From the NCBI RefSeq assembly GCF_037911135.1, contig NZ_JBBLYU010000001.1:682001-746000 (forward strand): a DNA stretch of 64,000 bases, written 5' to 3'. Positions 7,948 through 15,814 of this stretch are shown here, in pieces (positions within the stretch are counted from its first letter, which is position 1; the number at the start of each line of letters is the position of its first letter). The DNA comes from Phaeobacter sp. A36a-5a. Its GTDB lineage: Bacteria; Pseudomonadota; Alphaproteobacteria; Rhodobacterales; Rhodobacteraceae. Both the position numbers and the translations under genes were made by a program. Below the pieces are notes generated by a model. It did not search any database. It was not told the DNA's origin and saw only the letters and a program-made list of their open reading frames with translations.

Positions 7948-9507
7948 ATGACATCCGAGACCAGATCCAGACGGCGCGGTGGTGGGCGCGCGGGGGCAGC
8001 TGCCCGGCGCGGCGATGCGGTGATCGAACAGATGCCCTGGTCGATTCCGCGCAACATCGACCGCCCGGTGGAACCGCTGGGGCCTGAGGGGGTTGCGGCG
8101 ATCCATGACGGCGCGATGCGGATCCTGGAAGAGATCGGCATCGTGTTCCTCAACGATGAGGCGCTTGCGATCTTCAGGGAAGCGGGTTGCAAGGTGGTCG
8201 GCGACCGCGTGCATCTGGATCGTGAGTTCGTGATGGAGATGATCGCCAAGGCACCATCTGAGTTCACCATCACCCCGCGCAACCCGAACCATAGCCTGCC
8301 GGTGGGCGGCAATCACCTGCTGTTCGGCAATGTCTCCTCGCCACCGAACTACTGGGACATGTCGCTCAATGCGAAGGTGGCAGGCACCCGCGAGCAGTGC
8401 CAGAACCTGCTGAAGCTGACCCAGTATTTCAACTGCATTCATTTTGCCGGTGGCTACCCGGTGGAACCCGTGGATATCCATGCCTCGGTGCGGCATCTGG
8501 ACGTGGTTTATGACAAGCTGACGCTGACCGACAAGGCGATGCACGCCTATTCGCTGGGCAAGGAGCGGGTCGAGGATGTGATGGAGATGGTGCGCATCGC
8601 CGCAGGGATTACTCATGAGGAGTTCGAGGCCCGTCCGCATATGTATACCAACATCAACTCCACCTCGCCGCTGAAACATGACCAGCCGATGATCGACGGC
8701 TGTCTGCGGCTGGCGCGCCGTGGTCAGGCGATTGTCGTGACGCCCTTTACCCTGGCGGGGGCGATGGCGCCGGTGACCATGGCCGGTGCAGTTGCGCAAT
8801 CCATCGCGGAGGCGCTGTCGGCCATTGCCCTGTTTCAATATGTGCGCCCGGGGACGCCCTGCGTGATCGGCACCTTTACCTCCAATGTGGATATGAAGTC
8901 CGGCGCCCCGGCCTTTGGCACGCCGGAATATATGCGCTCGACCCAGATGACCGGGCAGATGGCGCGCTACTATGGGCTGCCGATGCGATCCTCCGGTGTC
9001 TGCGCGGCGAATGTGCCTGATGGGCAGGCGATGTGGGAGACCTCCAATTCGCTCTGGGCGGCGGTGCAGTCCGGCACCAATATGGTCTATCACGCGGCGG
9101 GCTGGCTGGAAGGCGGGCTGATCGCCAGCCCCGAGAAATTCATCATGGATTGCGAAATTCTCCAGCAGATACAGCGCTATATGCAGCCTGAGATCATTGG
9201 GACCGGCCCTGAGGATATCGCGTTGGACGCCATTCGCGAGGTCGGGAACGACGGCCATTTCTTTGGCATCCAGCACACTCAGGACCGCTACAGCACCGCG
9301 TTTTACCAGCCCTATCTGAGCGACTGGCGCAATTACGAGGCCTGGGAGGCGGCAGGCGCCATCTGGACCCCGCAGCGCGCCCATAACCTGTTCAAGGAGA
9401 TCATCGCCCGGTTTGAGGCTCCACCGCTGGATCCCGCTCTGCGCGAGGAGCTGGCGGAGTTTGTCGCGCGGCGAAAATCCGAGGGAGGTGCCCCCACGGA
9501 CTTCTAA
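7948..9507 (+). CDS. Trimethylamine methyltransferase (MttB) family protein, no pyrrolysine
   Basis: A 519-residue protein of the MttB superfamily that transfers a methyl group from a quaternary or tertiary amine to a corrinoid protein. Recognisable blocks include EGVAAIHDGAMRILEEIGI at the start, the TIM-barrel stretch TSPLKHDQPM and GAPAFGTPEY. The frame is open throughout, so there is no amber codon for pyrrolysine; such members act on glycine betaine or other N-methyl compounds rather than trimethylamine. The basic, low-complexity start (RSRRRGGGRAGAAARRG) is normal for Rhodobacterales copies. A strong GGAGGG site precedes the ATG. No corrinoid protein is adjacent. Substrate is inferred only as a methylated amine. 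Confidence 0.85.
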   Translation: MTSETRSRRRGGGRAGAAARRGDAVIEQMPWSIPRNIDRPVEPLGPEGVAAIHDGAMRILEEIGIVFLNDEALAIFREAGCKVVGDRVHLDREFVMEMIAKAPSEFTITPRNPNHSLPVGGNHLLFGNVSSPPNYWDMSLNAKVAGTREQCQNLLKLTQYFNCIHFAGGYPVEPVDIHASVRHLDVVYDKLTLTDKAMHAYSLGKERVEDVMEMVRIAAGITHEEFEARPHMYTNINSTSPLKHDQPMIDGCLRLARRGQAIVVTPFTLAGAMAPVTMAGAVAQSIAEALSAIALFQYVRPGTPCVIGTFTSNVDMKSGAPAFGTPEYMRSTQMTGQMARYYGLPMRSSGVCAANVPDGQAMWETSNSLWAAVQSGTNMVYHAAGWLEGGLIASPEKFIMDCEILQQIQRYMQPEIIGTGPEDIALDAIREVGNDGHFFGIQHTQDRYSTAFYQPYLSDWRNYEAWEAAGAIWTPQRAHNLFKEIIARFEAPPLDPALREELAEFVARRKSEGGAPTDF

Positions 9508-9600
9508 TCCCGGTTGAGGGGAAGTTTCGCCTGTTCGGACCTCTGCCATTAATTGATGCGATTGTATAAATCAGGGCGGTCTAACGAGAGAATCGCAACC

Positions 9601-11388
9601 ATGACTGATCCGGATACCGCGACCTTGCTACGGGCCCGCTTGCCGATGGTGGCGTTGGGGGCTGGCAGCGGGTTTGCCTTCTGGCTGCTGGCGCGGTCCT
9701 GGGATCAGACGGTCCTGCCGGAGGCCGGGTTCCTGGCGGTATTTGCGTTTCTCTCCAGCTTTTGCGGTGCGGCGCTTGCGATGATTGGCCCGCTATCGCT
9801 GGCGCGGGCGCTGCGGGGGGCGCTGTGGATCGCGCTGCCGATCACGGGTCTGATGCTGCTGGCGGGAACGCGGTACGAGGTCGCAACAGGTCTCTTTGAC
9901 AACGAAGTTCTGGTCCTGGTGGCCGTGGTGCTGGTGGCGATCGCCTGCCCCTTTGTTCTGTTGCGGATGTCGCAGCCGGGGCGCTGGATGCGTTTTGCTG
10001 ATCTGTCGTCGGCCAGCTGGGGGATGCTGTTCCGCCTGTCCTGTGGCGCCGGGTTTGTTCTGGTGTTCTGGATCTTGGGATTCCTGTCCCATGCGCTTCT
10101 TGATCTGGTGAACATCACCCTGCTGGAGGATATCGCCGAGATCGACTGGCTGGCGCTGATGCTGAGCGGCGCTGTCTTTGGGCTGGGGCTGGCGGTGGTG
10201 CAGGATCTGGGTGGCAGCGGCGCGCCTCAGCTGCTGTTCCGGCTGCTCAGCCTGCTGTTGATCCCGGTGGCGCTGGTGGTCGGCCTGTTCCTGGCCGCTA
10301 TCCCTGTGCAGGGGTTGTCCAGCGCCTTTGGCCAGCTGTCGTCGGCGGGAACCCTGATGGCGATGGCTCTTGTGATGATGATGCTGGTCTGCGTGGCGCT
10401 GACCTGGCAACAGCACCCGAGCGGGGTCAACGGGGCTGCCGCGCGCCTGCTGGCGGGTGCGCTGATGCTGGTGACCGGGCTTGCCGTCTGGGCGGTGCTG
10501 ATGCGCGTGCGGCAATATGGCTGGACCCCGGATCGGGTCTATGCGCTGTGGTTCGCGGCGGTCTTGCTGCTGCATGGGCTGGCCTATGCAGGCTGTGCCG
10601 TCTTTGGCGGGTCAGCGTGGTCCGGTCGGCTGCGACGGGCGGCTGTTGGCCTTGCGCTGGTGACCGCGGCCGCCTTGGCCCTGATCCTGACACCGGTTGT
10701 GGATGCCGGGCGCATTGCCGCCAAGAGCCAGGTGGCGCGGGTGCTGGCGGGCGAGGCCGATGCGGCGGAATTGCCCCTGTGGCAGATGGCGCATCGGTGG
10801 GGGACGGCCGGGCGCGACGGGCTGGAGCAGCTGGCGGACTATGCCGAGGCCTCGGGCAACACGGATCTGACGACCCGGCTGCAAGAGGCGCGCAGTGCCG
10901 CGACCTATTGGGAACTGGCGGCGGATGTGCAGGATGTCACCGATGATCTGCGCCGGGACCTGCTGGAGGTGATGCCGGTGCAGCCAGCCGGAGCGGTGCC
11001 GACTCCTGAGGATTTCAGGGGGCTGAGACGTTATCAGCTGGTCCGCTGGATCCGGGGCTGCAAACAGCTGTTGCCGGATGGCGCCGCCGGATGTGTGCTG
11101 GTTCGCGGGCCACTCGGGGTGAGTGCTAATGCGGCCGACGATCAGGCGCTGCTGTTGTTCAGAGAGGGCCGCAACGGTGCCCAGCTTGAGAGTCTGGCCC
11201 TGCGGTTTGGCCCGGATGGGGCCGAGATGCTGGGCAGCGTTCTGCTTGGAGAGGCGGCCCGGACAGAGCAGACCATAGCGCAGGTCGAGGCCCTGCTGGC
11301 GGCGGCGCAGGCGGGTCGTTTCGAAATCTCGCCCGCGCGGCAAAATACGTTGAAACTGGGCGATTTGGAGGTTCTGATAACCCCCTGA
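9601..11388 (+). CDS. DUF4153 domain membrane protein
   Basis: A 595-residue integral membrane protein. The first two-thirds carry about ten to twelve hydrophobic segments (residues about 12-390), and the last 200 residues are soluble and probably periplasmic or cytoplasmic (QVARVLAGEADAAELPLWQM onward). The arrangement and the sequence around LWFAAVLLLHGLAYAG are those of DUF4153, a poorly characterised family. The start at 9601 (MTDPDTATLL) is preferred over an in-frame one at 9553, which would add a non-hydrophobic unconserved leader. It lies 93 bases after the methyltransferase and 94 before the H-NOX-like gene, so cotranscription is possible but not shown. Confidence 0.75.
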   Translation: MTDPDTATLLRARLPMVALGAGSGFAFWLLARSWDQTVLPEAGFLAVFAFLSSFCGAALAMIGPLSLARALRGALWIALPITGLMLLAGTRYEVATGLFDNEVLVLVAVVLVAIACPFVLLRMSQPGRWMRFADLSSASWGMLFRLSCGAGFVLVFWILGFLSHALLDLVNITLLEDIAEIDWLALMLSGAVFGLGLAVVQDLGGSGAPQLLFRLLSLLLIPVALVVGLFLAAIPVQGLSSAFGQLSSAGTLMAMALVMMMLVCVALTWQQHPSGVNGAAARLLAGALMLVTGLAVWAVLMRVRQYGWTPDRVYALWFAAVLLLHGLAYAGCAVFGGSAWSGRLRRAAVGLALVTAAALALILTPVVDAGRIAAKSQVARVLAGEADAAELPLWQMAHRWGTAGRDGLEQLADYAEASGNTDLTTRLQEARSAATYWELAADVQDVTDDLRRDLLEVMPVQPAGAVPTPEDFRGLRRYQLVRWIRGCKQLLPDGAAGCVLVRGPLGVSANAADDQALLLFREGRNGAQLESLALRFGPDGAEMLGSVLLGEAARTEQTIAQVEALLAAAQAGRFEISPARQNTLKLGDLEVLITP

Positions 11389-11482
11389 TCGACGGTTGAG
11401 GGAAAACCGTAGCAATTTTAATTGTTGGCCCTTTATTAACCAGGCTGGGCCAAAAGTAGAGACATGTAGCAAGGGGCCAGTG

Positions 11483-12070
11483 ATGCACGGTCTGATCAAC
11501 AGGGCATTCCAGGCGTTTGTCAGCACCACCTTCGGAACGGAGAGCTGGCAGGCGATTATGGATTCGGCAGAGCTCGGCTTCAGCGAGTTCGAAGCCATGC
11601 TCACCTACACGGATGAACAATCCCAGACCATGCTGCACACCGCCGAAGAGCTACTGAGGCGTCCGCTGCCTGAAATGCTTGAGGATATGGGCACGTTTCT
11701 GGTGTCGAACCCGCAGCTGGAGTCGCTGCGCAGATTGCTGCGGTTTGGCGGGGTTAACTATGTGGAATTCCTGCATTCTCTGGACGATCTGCCGGATCGT
11801 GCGCGGCTTGCGGTATCGGATCTGAACCTGCCCGGACTGGAACTGATCGAACAGGCGCCGGGGCAATTCGAACTGCATTGCCAGCCGGGTCTGCCGGGCT
11901 ATGCCCATGTTTTGATGGGCGTGCTTCGGGCGATGGCGGATGACTACGGCGATCTGGTCTTCCTTGACCACTCCGGCACGCAGGACAATGCCGAGGTGAT
12001 ATCGATCACATTGGTCGAAACCGAATTTGCCGAAGGCCGGGCCTTCGATCTTGGGGCCCATTCGCTATGA
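11483..12070 (+). CDS. H-NOX-like (haem NO-binding) domain protein lacking the haem ligand motifs
   Basis: A 195-residue protein opening with MHGLINRAFQAFV, the standard H-NOX start, and aligning over the whole domain length. H-NOX proteins bind haem through a conserved His in a D-x-[VL]-H-L motif; the matching stretch here, LHSLDDLPDRARL (about 98-110), has Pro or Asp. The haem-propionate motif YxSxR is replaced by CQPGL near 133. Haem binding by the usual route is therefore unlikely. The gene ends by sharing ATGA with an HNOBA-GGDEF gene, the usual partner of H-NOX sensors, so a regulatory complex with that cyclase is expected. The start at 11483 is taken because it gives the conserved N terminus; an upstream in-frame start exists at 11396. 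Confidence 0.85.
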   Translation: MHGLINRAFQAFVSTTFGTESWQAIMDSAELGFSEFEAMLTYTDEQSQTMLHTAEELLRRPLPEMLEDMGTFLVSNPQLESLRRLLRFGGVNYVEFLHSLDDLPDRARLAVSDLNLPGLELIEQAPGQFELHCQPGLPGYAHVLMGVLRAMADDYGDLVFLDHSGTQDNAEVISITLVETEFAEGRAFDLGAHSL

Positions 12071-13080
12071 TGCTGAGCATGCAGGAAATCTCCTCCATCG
12101 CCAATGAAATCTGCCCAATGCATGTGGTCATTAACCATGAGGGTCGGATTACCGGGGTCGGACCGACGCTGCGAAAGCTGCGCCCGGATACGGAATGGCT
12201 GGGCAGCAGGTTCTTTCGGATCTTTGATCTGGCGCGGCCGCGCCGGGTGCGCTCGACCGAGGATCTGATGAAGACGGCAGGGGCCAAACTGCACCTCAAT
12301 TTCCGCGATGCGCCGCAGACCGGCCTGAAGGGGGTTCTGGCACCGTTTCCAGAGGGAAAGGGTGGGTTCATCAACCTGTCTTTTGGTATTTCCGTGCTTG
12401 AGGCCGTGCGTGATTATGACCTGACCAGCGCCGATTTCTCCCCCACCGATCTGACCATCGAGATGCTCTATCTGGTTGAGGCCAAATCGGCCGCGATGGA
12501 GGCGTCACGCCAGCTGAACCTGCGCCTGCAGGGGGCAAAAATCGCCGCCGAGGAACAGGCCTTCACTGATACGCTGACCGGGGTCAAGAACCGCCGCGCG
12601 ATGGATCATATCCTCAACCGGCTGATCGCCTCGGGCCGGGATTTCTCGTTGATGCATGTGGATCTGGATTTCTTCAAAGAGGTCAACGACACGCTTGGTC
12701 ACGCCGCCGGCGATACCGTGCTACAGCGGGTGGCAAAGCTTATGGTGCAATGTACCCGCCAGAACGACACCGTTGCGCGGGTCGGCGGGGATGAGTTTGT
12801 TCTGATCTTCGAGGGGCTTATTGACCGGATCCAATTATCGGGCATCGCGCGCCGTCTGATCGCCAGCATTGAAGAGCCGATCCCTTTTGGCGACAAGACC
12901 TGCAAGATCTCGGCAAGCGCAGGCACCGCGCTTTCTACGATGTTTTCTGCCGGGCTGGATGCCGCGACACTGCTCAATCAGGCCGATGTGGCGCTCTATG
13001 CGGCGAAAAACGCCGGGCGGGCGCGCCATTTCTTTTACCAACCGGGTATGGAAGACAAAGACACCGTCAAGCCGATTTAA
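12067..13080 (+). CDS. HNOBA-GGDEF diguanylate cyclase, partner of the H-NOX-like protein
   Basis: A 337-residue soluble protein. The N-terminal 145 residues fit the haem-NO-binding-associated PAS-like domain (CPMHVVINHEGRITGVGPTL, then GSRFFRIFDLARPRRV). A short coiled coil (AAMEASRQLNLRLQGAKIAAEE, about 145-165) leads to a GGDEF domain (about 170-330) with the intact active loop RVGGDEF and inhibitory site RQND five residues upstream. It should make c-di-GMP and be product-inhibited. Translationally coupled to the H-NOX-like gene by a four-base overlap. In studied systems NO-bound H-NOX alters the activity of its partner cyclase; here the signal must be different if haem is not bound. Confidence 0.9.
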   Translation: MMLSMQEISSIANEICPMHVVINHEGRITGVGPTLRKLRPDTEWLGSRFFRIFDLARPRRVRSTEDLMKTAGAKLHLNFRDAPQTGLKGVLAPFPEGKGGFINLSFGISVLEAVRDYDLTSADFSPTDLTIEMLYLVEAKSAAMEASRQLNLRLQGAKIAAEEQAFTDTLTGVKNRRAMDHILNRLIASGRDFSLMHVDLDFFKEVNDTLGHAAGDTVLQRVAKLMVQCTRQNDTVARVGGDEFVLIFEGLIDRIQLSGIARRLIASIEEPIPFGDKTCKISASAGTALSTMFSAGLDAATLLNQADVALYAAKNAGRARHFFYQPGMEDKDTVKPI

Positions 13081-13372
13081 GCGGCTGTTCCGCGGCGGCG
13101 CGACCTGCGCGCGGCCTTCAGGCGTCTGATGCTCCCTGCGGCCTGATTTCGCGACCGGCGAGTTGGACCTGTCTCATCGGCAGACGTCGCTGGAGGCGCA
13201 TCGGAGGCAGTTTTTCAGATGGATTTGCCAGATCACCCGTTGCGCAGGGGCTCAGCATCTGCGGGGAAAACGGGTGATATATTCGAGACCTGGATACCCT
13301 TTGAACCCACCAACAGGACCAGTTGGGTCTCAAGCGCGTAGGCATCTCTAAGCAAAATCTGGGGAGATACAG
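13081..13372. other. Intergenic region without a gene
   Basis: The 292 bases between the HNOBA-GGDEF stop and the first tRNA-Glu hold only short overlapping frames with no coding character. No strong hairpin or known motif was recognised. Confidence 0.6.
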
Positions 13373-13447
13373 TGGCAGCCCGTAGGGGAATCGAACCCCT
13401 CTTTCCAGGTTGAAAACCTGGCGTCCTAACCGATAGACGAACGGGCC
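13373..13447 (-). tRNA. tRNA-Glu (UUC), copy 1
   Basis: 75 bases including encoded CCA. Read on the minus strand it begins GGCCCGTTCGTC; the anticodon arm CCAGG-TTTTCAA-CCTGG gives anticodon TTC; the T arm is AGGGG-TTCGATT-CCCCT; the acceptor 3' strand is ACGGGCT, then G and CCA. A G-U pair closes the acceptor stem, as in other alphaproteobacterial tRNA-Glu genes. Identical to copy 2 downstream in the window. Confidence 0.97.
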
Positions 13448-13719
13448 ACTTGGTCTGTGAGGGGGTGTTTACTGAGTACGCTGCCCCGGTGCAAGAGAGA
13501 TTTTCACAAGAAGACCAGTTTTTTTCCAAATCGCAAAAATCTCTGCAAGCTTCTGAAAAACCTCAGAATATAATCAGAGCTTTTCGGATTTATTCGAACG
13601 GGCCGTTTGCCGGTGTTGCAAGGGAACATGACGGCGGGAGACCCGCAGGCAGGCCACGCAGACGCGCAAAAGGCAACAGGGGCGTCACGATCAGCAGGGA
13701 TATGCAAGGGGAGGAAAAG

Positions 13720-13794
13720 TGGCAGCCCGTAGGGGAATCGAACCCCTCTTTCCAGGTTGAAAACCTGGCGTCCTAACCGATAGACGAACGGGCC
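13720..13794 (-). tRNA. tRNA-Glu (UUC), copy 2
   Basis: Identical in all 75 bases to copy 1, with 272 bases between the two genes. About 25 bases of 5' flank (ACTTGGT, then GTGAG and GGGTGTTTA on the plus strand) are also nearly the same, so the promoter region was duplicated with the gene. The spacer between copies shows no gene. Confidence 0.97.
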
Positions 13795-13928
13795 ACTTGG
13801 TGTGAGCGGGTGTTTAGTGGCTCAGGCCGGAAGCCGCAAGCCAAAAAACACCGGCATCGCGATTTATTTTGTCCCCGCCAAAAGCTGGAGATTGTTGTGC
13901 TCTCCCTGGCTCTGCTGGCGGCGCGCGG

Positions 13929-15671
13929 TCAGGCCTCTGCCGCATCCTCCAGTCGCAGCTGCACCGACTGTCGGCCGCCCCAGGTGTTGATTTCAAGGCG
14001 CCCGGCAAAATGGAACCGCGCGCCGCCGTGGTCCAGCAGGCGCTGGCCCAATGGGGTGTCAAAGGCACCAAAGCAGATGGCGTCAATCCCGCTGCTCAGC
14101 CCGTCGCTGAGCGAGAGTTTCAGATGGCTTTCACCAACCCGTTTGGCAAAGCGTACCTGCAGATCGGGGAACCCGTAGCGCGGGGCCGGTGCGCCCGCGC
14201 CGAAGGGGCCCGCCTGTTCAATCTGTTCGATCAGCGATACCGTGGCGGCGCCCGGCATCAGCATTCCGTCGAGCTTCAGGTCGCTTGGTCCCAGATCACC
14301 GGCGCCTTGCTTCGCCAGCAGCTCGCTCAGCCGTGCCATGGCGGGCTCCAGCTGGTCGCGCGCGACAGTCAGACCAGCGGCCATCTTGTGACCGCCGCCC
14401 TTGATCAGCAGCCCTTCGGCGGCGACCCGCTGGATCGCGGCGCCAAGGTCGATGCCGCTGACAGATCGGCCCGACCCCTTGCCCTCGTCGCCGTCAAGGC
14501 CGATGACAATGGCGGGGCGACCTGCGGCCTCCTTCAGGCGCGAGGCGACAATGCCGACAACGCCCGGATGCCAGCCCTCGCCTGCGGCCCAGACCAGCGG
14601 TGCATCCAGTCCGCGCGCCTCCGCCTGTTCCAGCGCCGCGGCGCGAACGGCGTTTTCAATATCACGACGCTCGGTGTTCAGCTCATCCAGCCGGGCCGCG
14701 ATTGCCTCGGCCTCGGCAGGATTCGTGGTGGCCAGCAGGCGCGCGCCCAGATCGGCCTTGCCGATGCGGCCACCTGCATTGACCCGAGGCCCAAGCAGGA
14801 AGCCGAGGTGATAGGTCGAAGGGGCCGAATCCATCCGCGAGACATCGGCCAGCGCCACCAGGCCGGGGCGCTGGCGGGCGGCCATCACCTTCAACCCCTG
14901 ACGGACCAGCGCCCGGTTGGCCTCGATCAGCGGCGCCACGTCCGCAACGGTGGCCAGCGCCACCAGATCCAGCAGCGCCATCAGGTCCGGCCCGGTGCCA
15001 AGTCCCTTGTCGCGCATCTGGCGGCGCAGCTCGACCAGCATCAGGAACACCACACCCGCGGCGCAGAAATAGCCCAGATCGCCGTCCTCATCCTGACGGT
15101 TGGGGTTCACCACCGCCACGCAGTCGGGAAGGGTTTCGCCGCCCAGATGGTGGTCCAGAACCACCACATCGGCGCCTTTGGCGGCGGCAATCGGGCCATG
15201 AGACAGCGTGCCGCAATCGACGCAGACGATCAGATCGTGATCTCGCGCCAGGGCGGCCATCGCCTCGTCATTGGGGCCATAGCCTTCGTCGATGCGGTCC
15301 GGGACATAGAGCGTGGCGCTCAGGCCGACCTGGTTCAGCCAGACCAGAAGCAGTGCGGCAGAAGACCCGCCATCCACATCATAGTCAGCAAAGACCGCAA
15401 TCCGCTCGCGCCGCTCCACCGCTTGCAGAAACCGGGCGGCGGCCTTTTCCATATCTTTCATCCGGCGCGGGTCCGGGAGCAGCTCCTTCAGCTGCGGGGT
15501 CAGAAAGCCGCTGGCCTCATGCGCCGGGACGCCGCGTCGGGCCAGCACCTGACAGACGGCCGGGGGCAGGGCGGTCTGCTGTTCCATCATCTCGGCGGCG
15601 CGGGCGGTGTCCACGTCGGGACCGATCCAGCGACGACCGGTGAGCGAGGTCTCAACTCCCAGAAAGCTCAT
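13929..15671 (-). CDS. recJ: Single-stranded-DNA-specific exonuclease RecJ
   Basis: A 580-residue protein with the RecJ/DHH phosphoesterase core: motif I DYDVDG near residue 96, the CVDCG block, then the DHH motif in VVVLDHHLGGE near 147, followed by the DHHA1 region (GGGHKMAAGLTV near 455) and the C-terminal OB-like domain. It degrades single-stranded DNA 5' to 3' in mismatch repair and RecF-type recombination and needs Mn/Mg held by these Asp/His residues. The start at 15671 (MSFLGVETSL) has an AAGGGG site; an in-frame start at 15761 would run through the upstream terminator. It lies downstream of hom and glpX on the same strand. Confidence 0.95.
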   Translation of the reverse strand: MSFLGVETSLTGRRWIGPDVDTARAAEMMEQQTALPPAVCQVLARRGVPAHEASGFLTPQLKELLPDPRRMKDMEKAAARFLQAVERRERIAVFADYDVDGGSSAALLLVWLNQVGLSATLYVPDRIDEGYGPNDEAMAALARDHDLIVCVDCGTLSHGPIAAAKGADVVVLDHHLGGETLPDCVAVVNPNRQDEDGDLGYFCAAGVVFLMLVELRRQMRDKGLGTGPDLMALLDLVALATVADVAPLIEANRALVRQGLKVMAARQRPGLVALADVSRMDSAPSTYHLGFLLGPRVNAGGRIGKADLGARLLATTNPAEAEAIAARLDELNTERRDIENAVRAAALEQAEARGLDAPLVWAAGEGWHPGVVGIVASRLKEAAGRPAIVIGLDGDEGKGSGRSVSGIDLGAAIQRVAAEGLLIKGGGHKMAAGLTVARDQLEPAMARLSELLAKQGAGDLGPSDLKLDGMLMPGAATVSLIEQIEQAGPFGAGAPAPRYGFPDLQVRFAKRVGESHLKLSLSDGLSSGIDAICFGAFDTPLGQRLLDHGGARFHFAGRLEINTWGGRQSVQLRLEDAAEA

Positions 15672-15728
15672 ATCTGCGCCCCTTTCCTGCGTGCCCGCCC
15701 CTAGTCCGATACCGGGGCTGACCATGGC

Positions 15729-15758
15729 AAAGGCCGGATCTGCGCGGACCCGGCCTTT
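15729..15758 (-). terminator. Terminator hairpin between glpX and recJ
   Basis: Perfect nine-base arms AAAGGCCGG and CCGGCCTTT surround a 12-base loop. It lies downstream of glpX and just before recJ on the minus strand, so it probably ends or attenuates hom/glpX transcription. The tail on the minus strand is weak in T, so partial read-through into recJ is likely. Confidence 0.6.
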
Positions 15759-15781
15759 CACCTTTCTTCAAGTACTCAAAT
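15754..15781 (-). repeat. Dispersed 28-bp intergenic motif, copy A
   Basis: Read on the minus strand, this begins ATTTGAGTA and ends AAAGGTGAAAGG. It matches a motif at 27753-27780 at 24 of 28 bases. It partly overlaps the terminator hairpin in the glpX-recJ gap. Function unknown. Confidence 0.5.
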
Positions 15782-15814
15782 CCCGACCGGTGCTGCAAGC
15801 CGCACGGTCAGAGC

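Noticed and set aside
8900-9100. Pyrrolysine (amber) codon in the methyltransferase
   Set aside because: No in-frame TAG occurs; the frame is open from 7948 to 9507.
7753-9549. Long minus-strand frame (598 codons) over the MttB-family gene
   Set aside because: His- and Arg-rich composition typical of an antisense frame; the sense strand encodes a clear MttB-family protein.
13373-13794. tRNA-Glu pair as an integration (att) site
   Set aside because: No integrase or foreign gene lies between or beside the copies, and both tRNAs are complete; a simple duplication explains the pattern.
13869-15704. Long plus-strand frame (611 codons) opposite recJ
   Set aside because: Antisense to a complete RecJ with all catalytic motifs.
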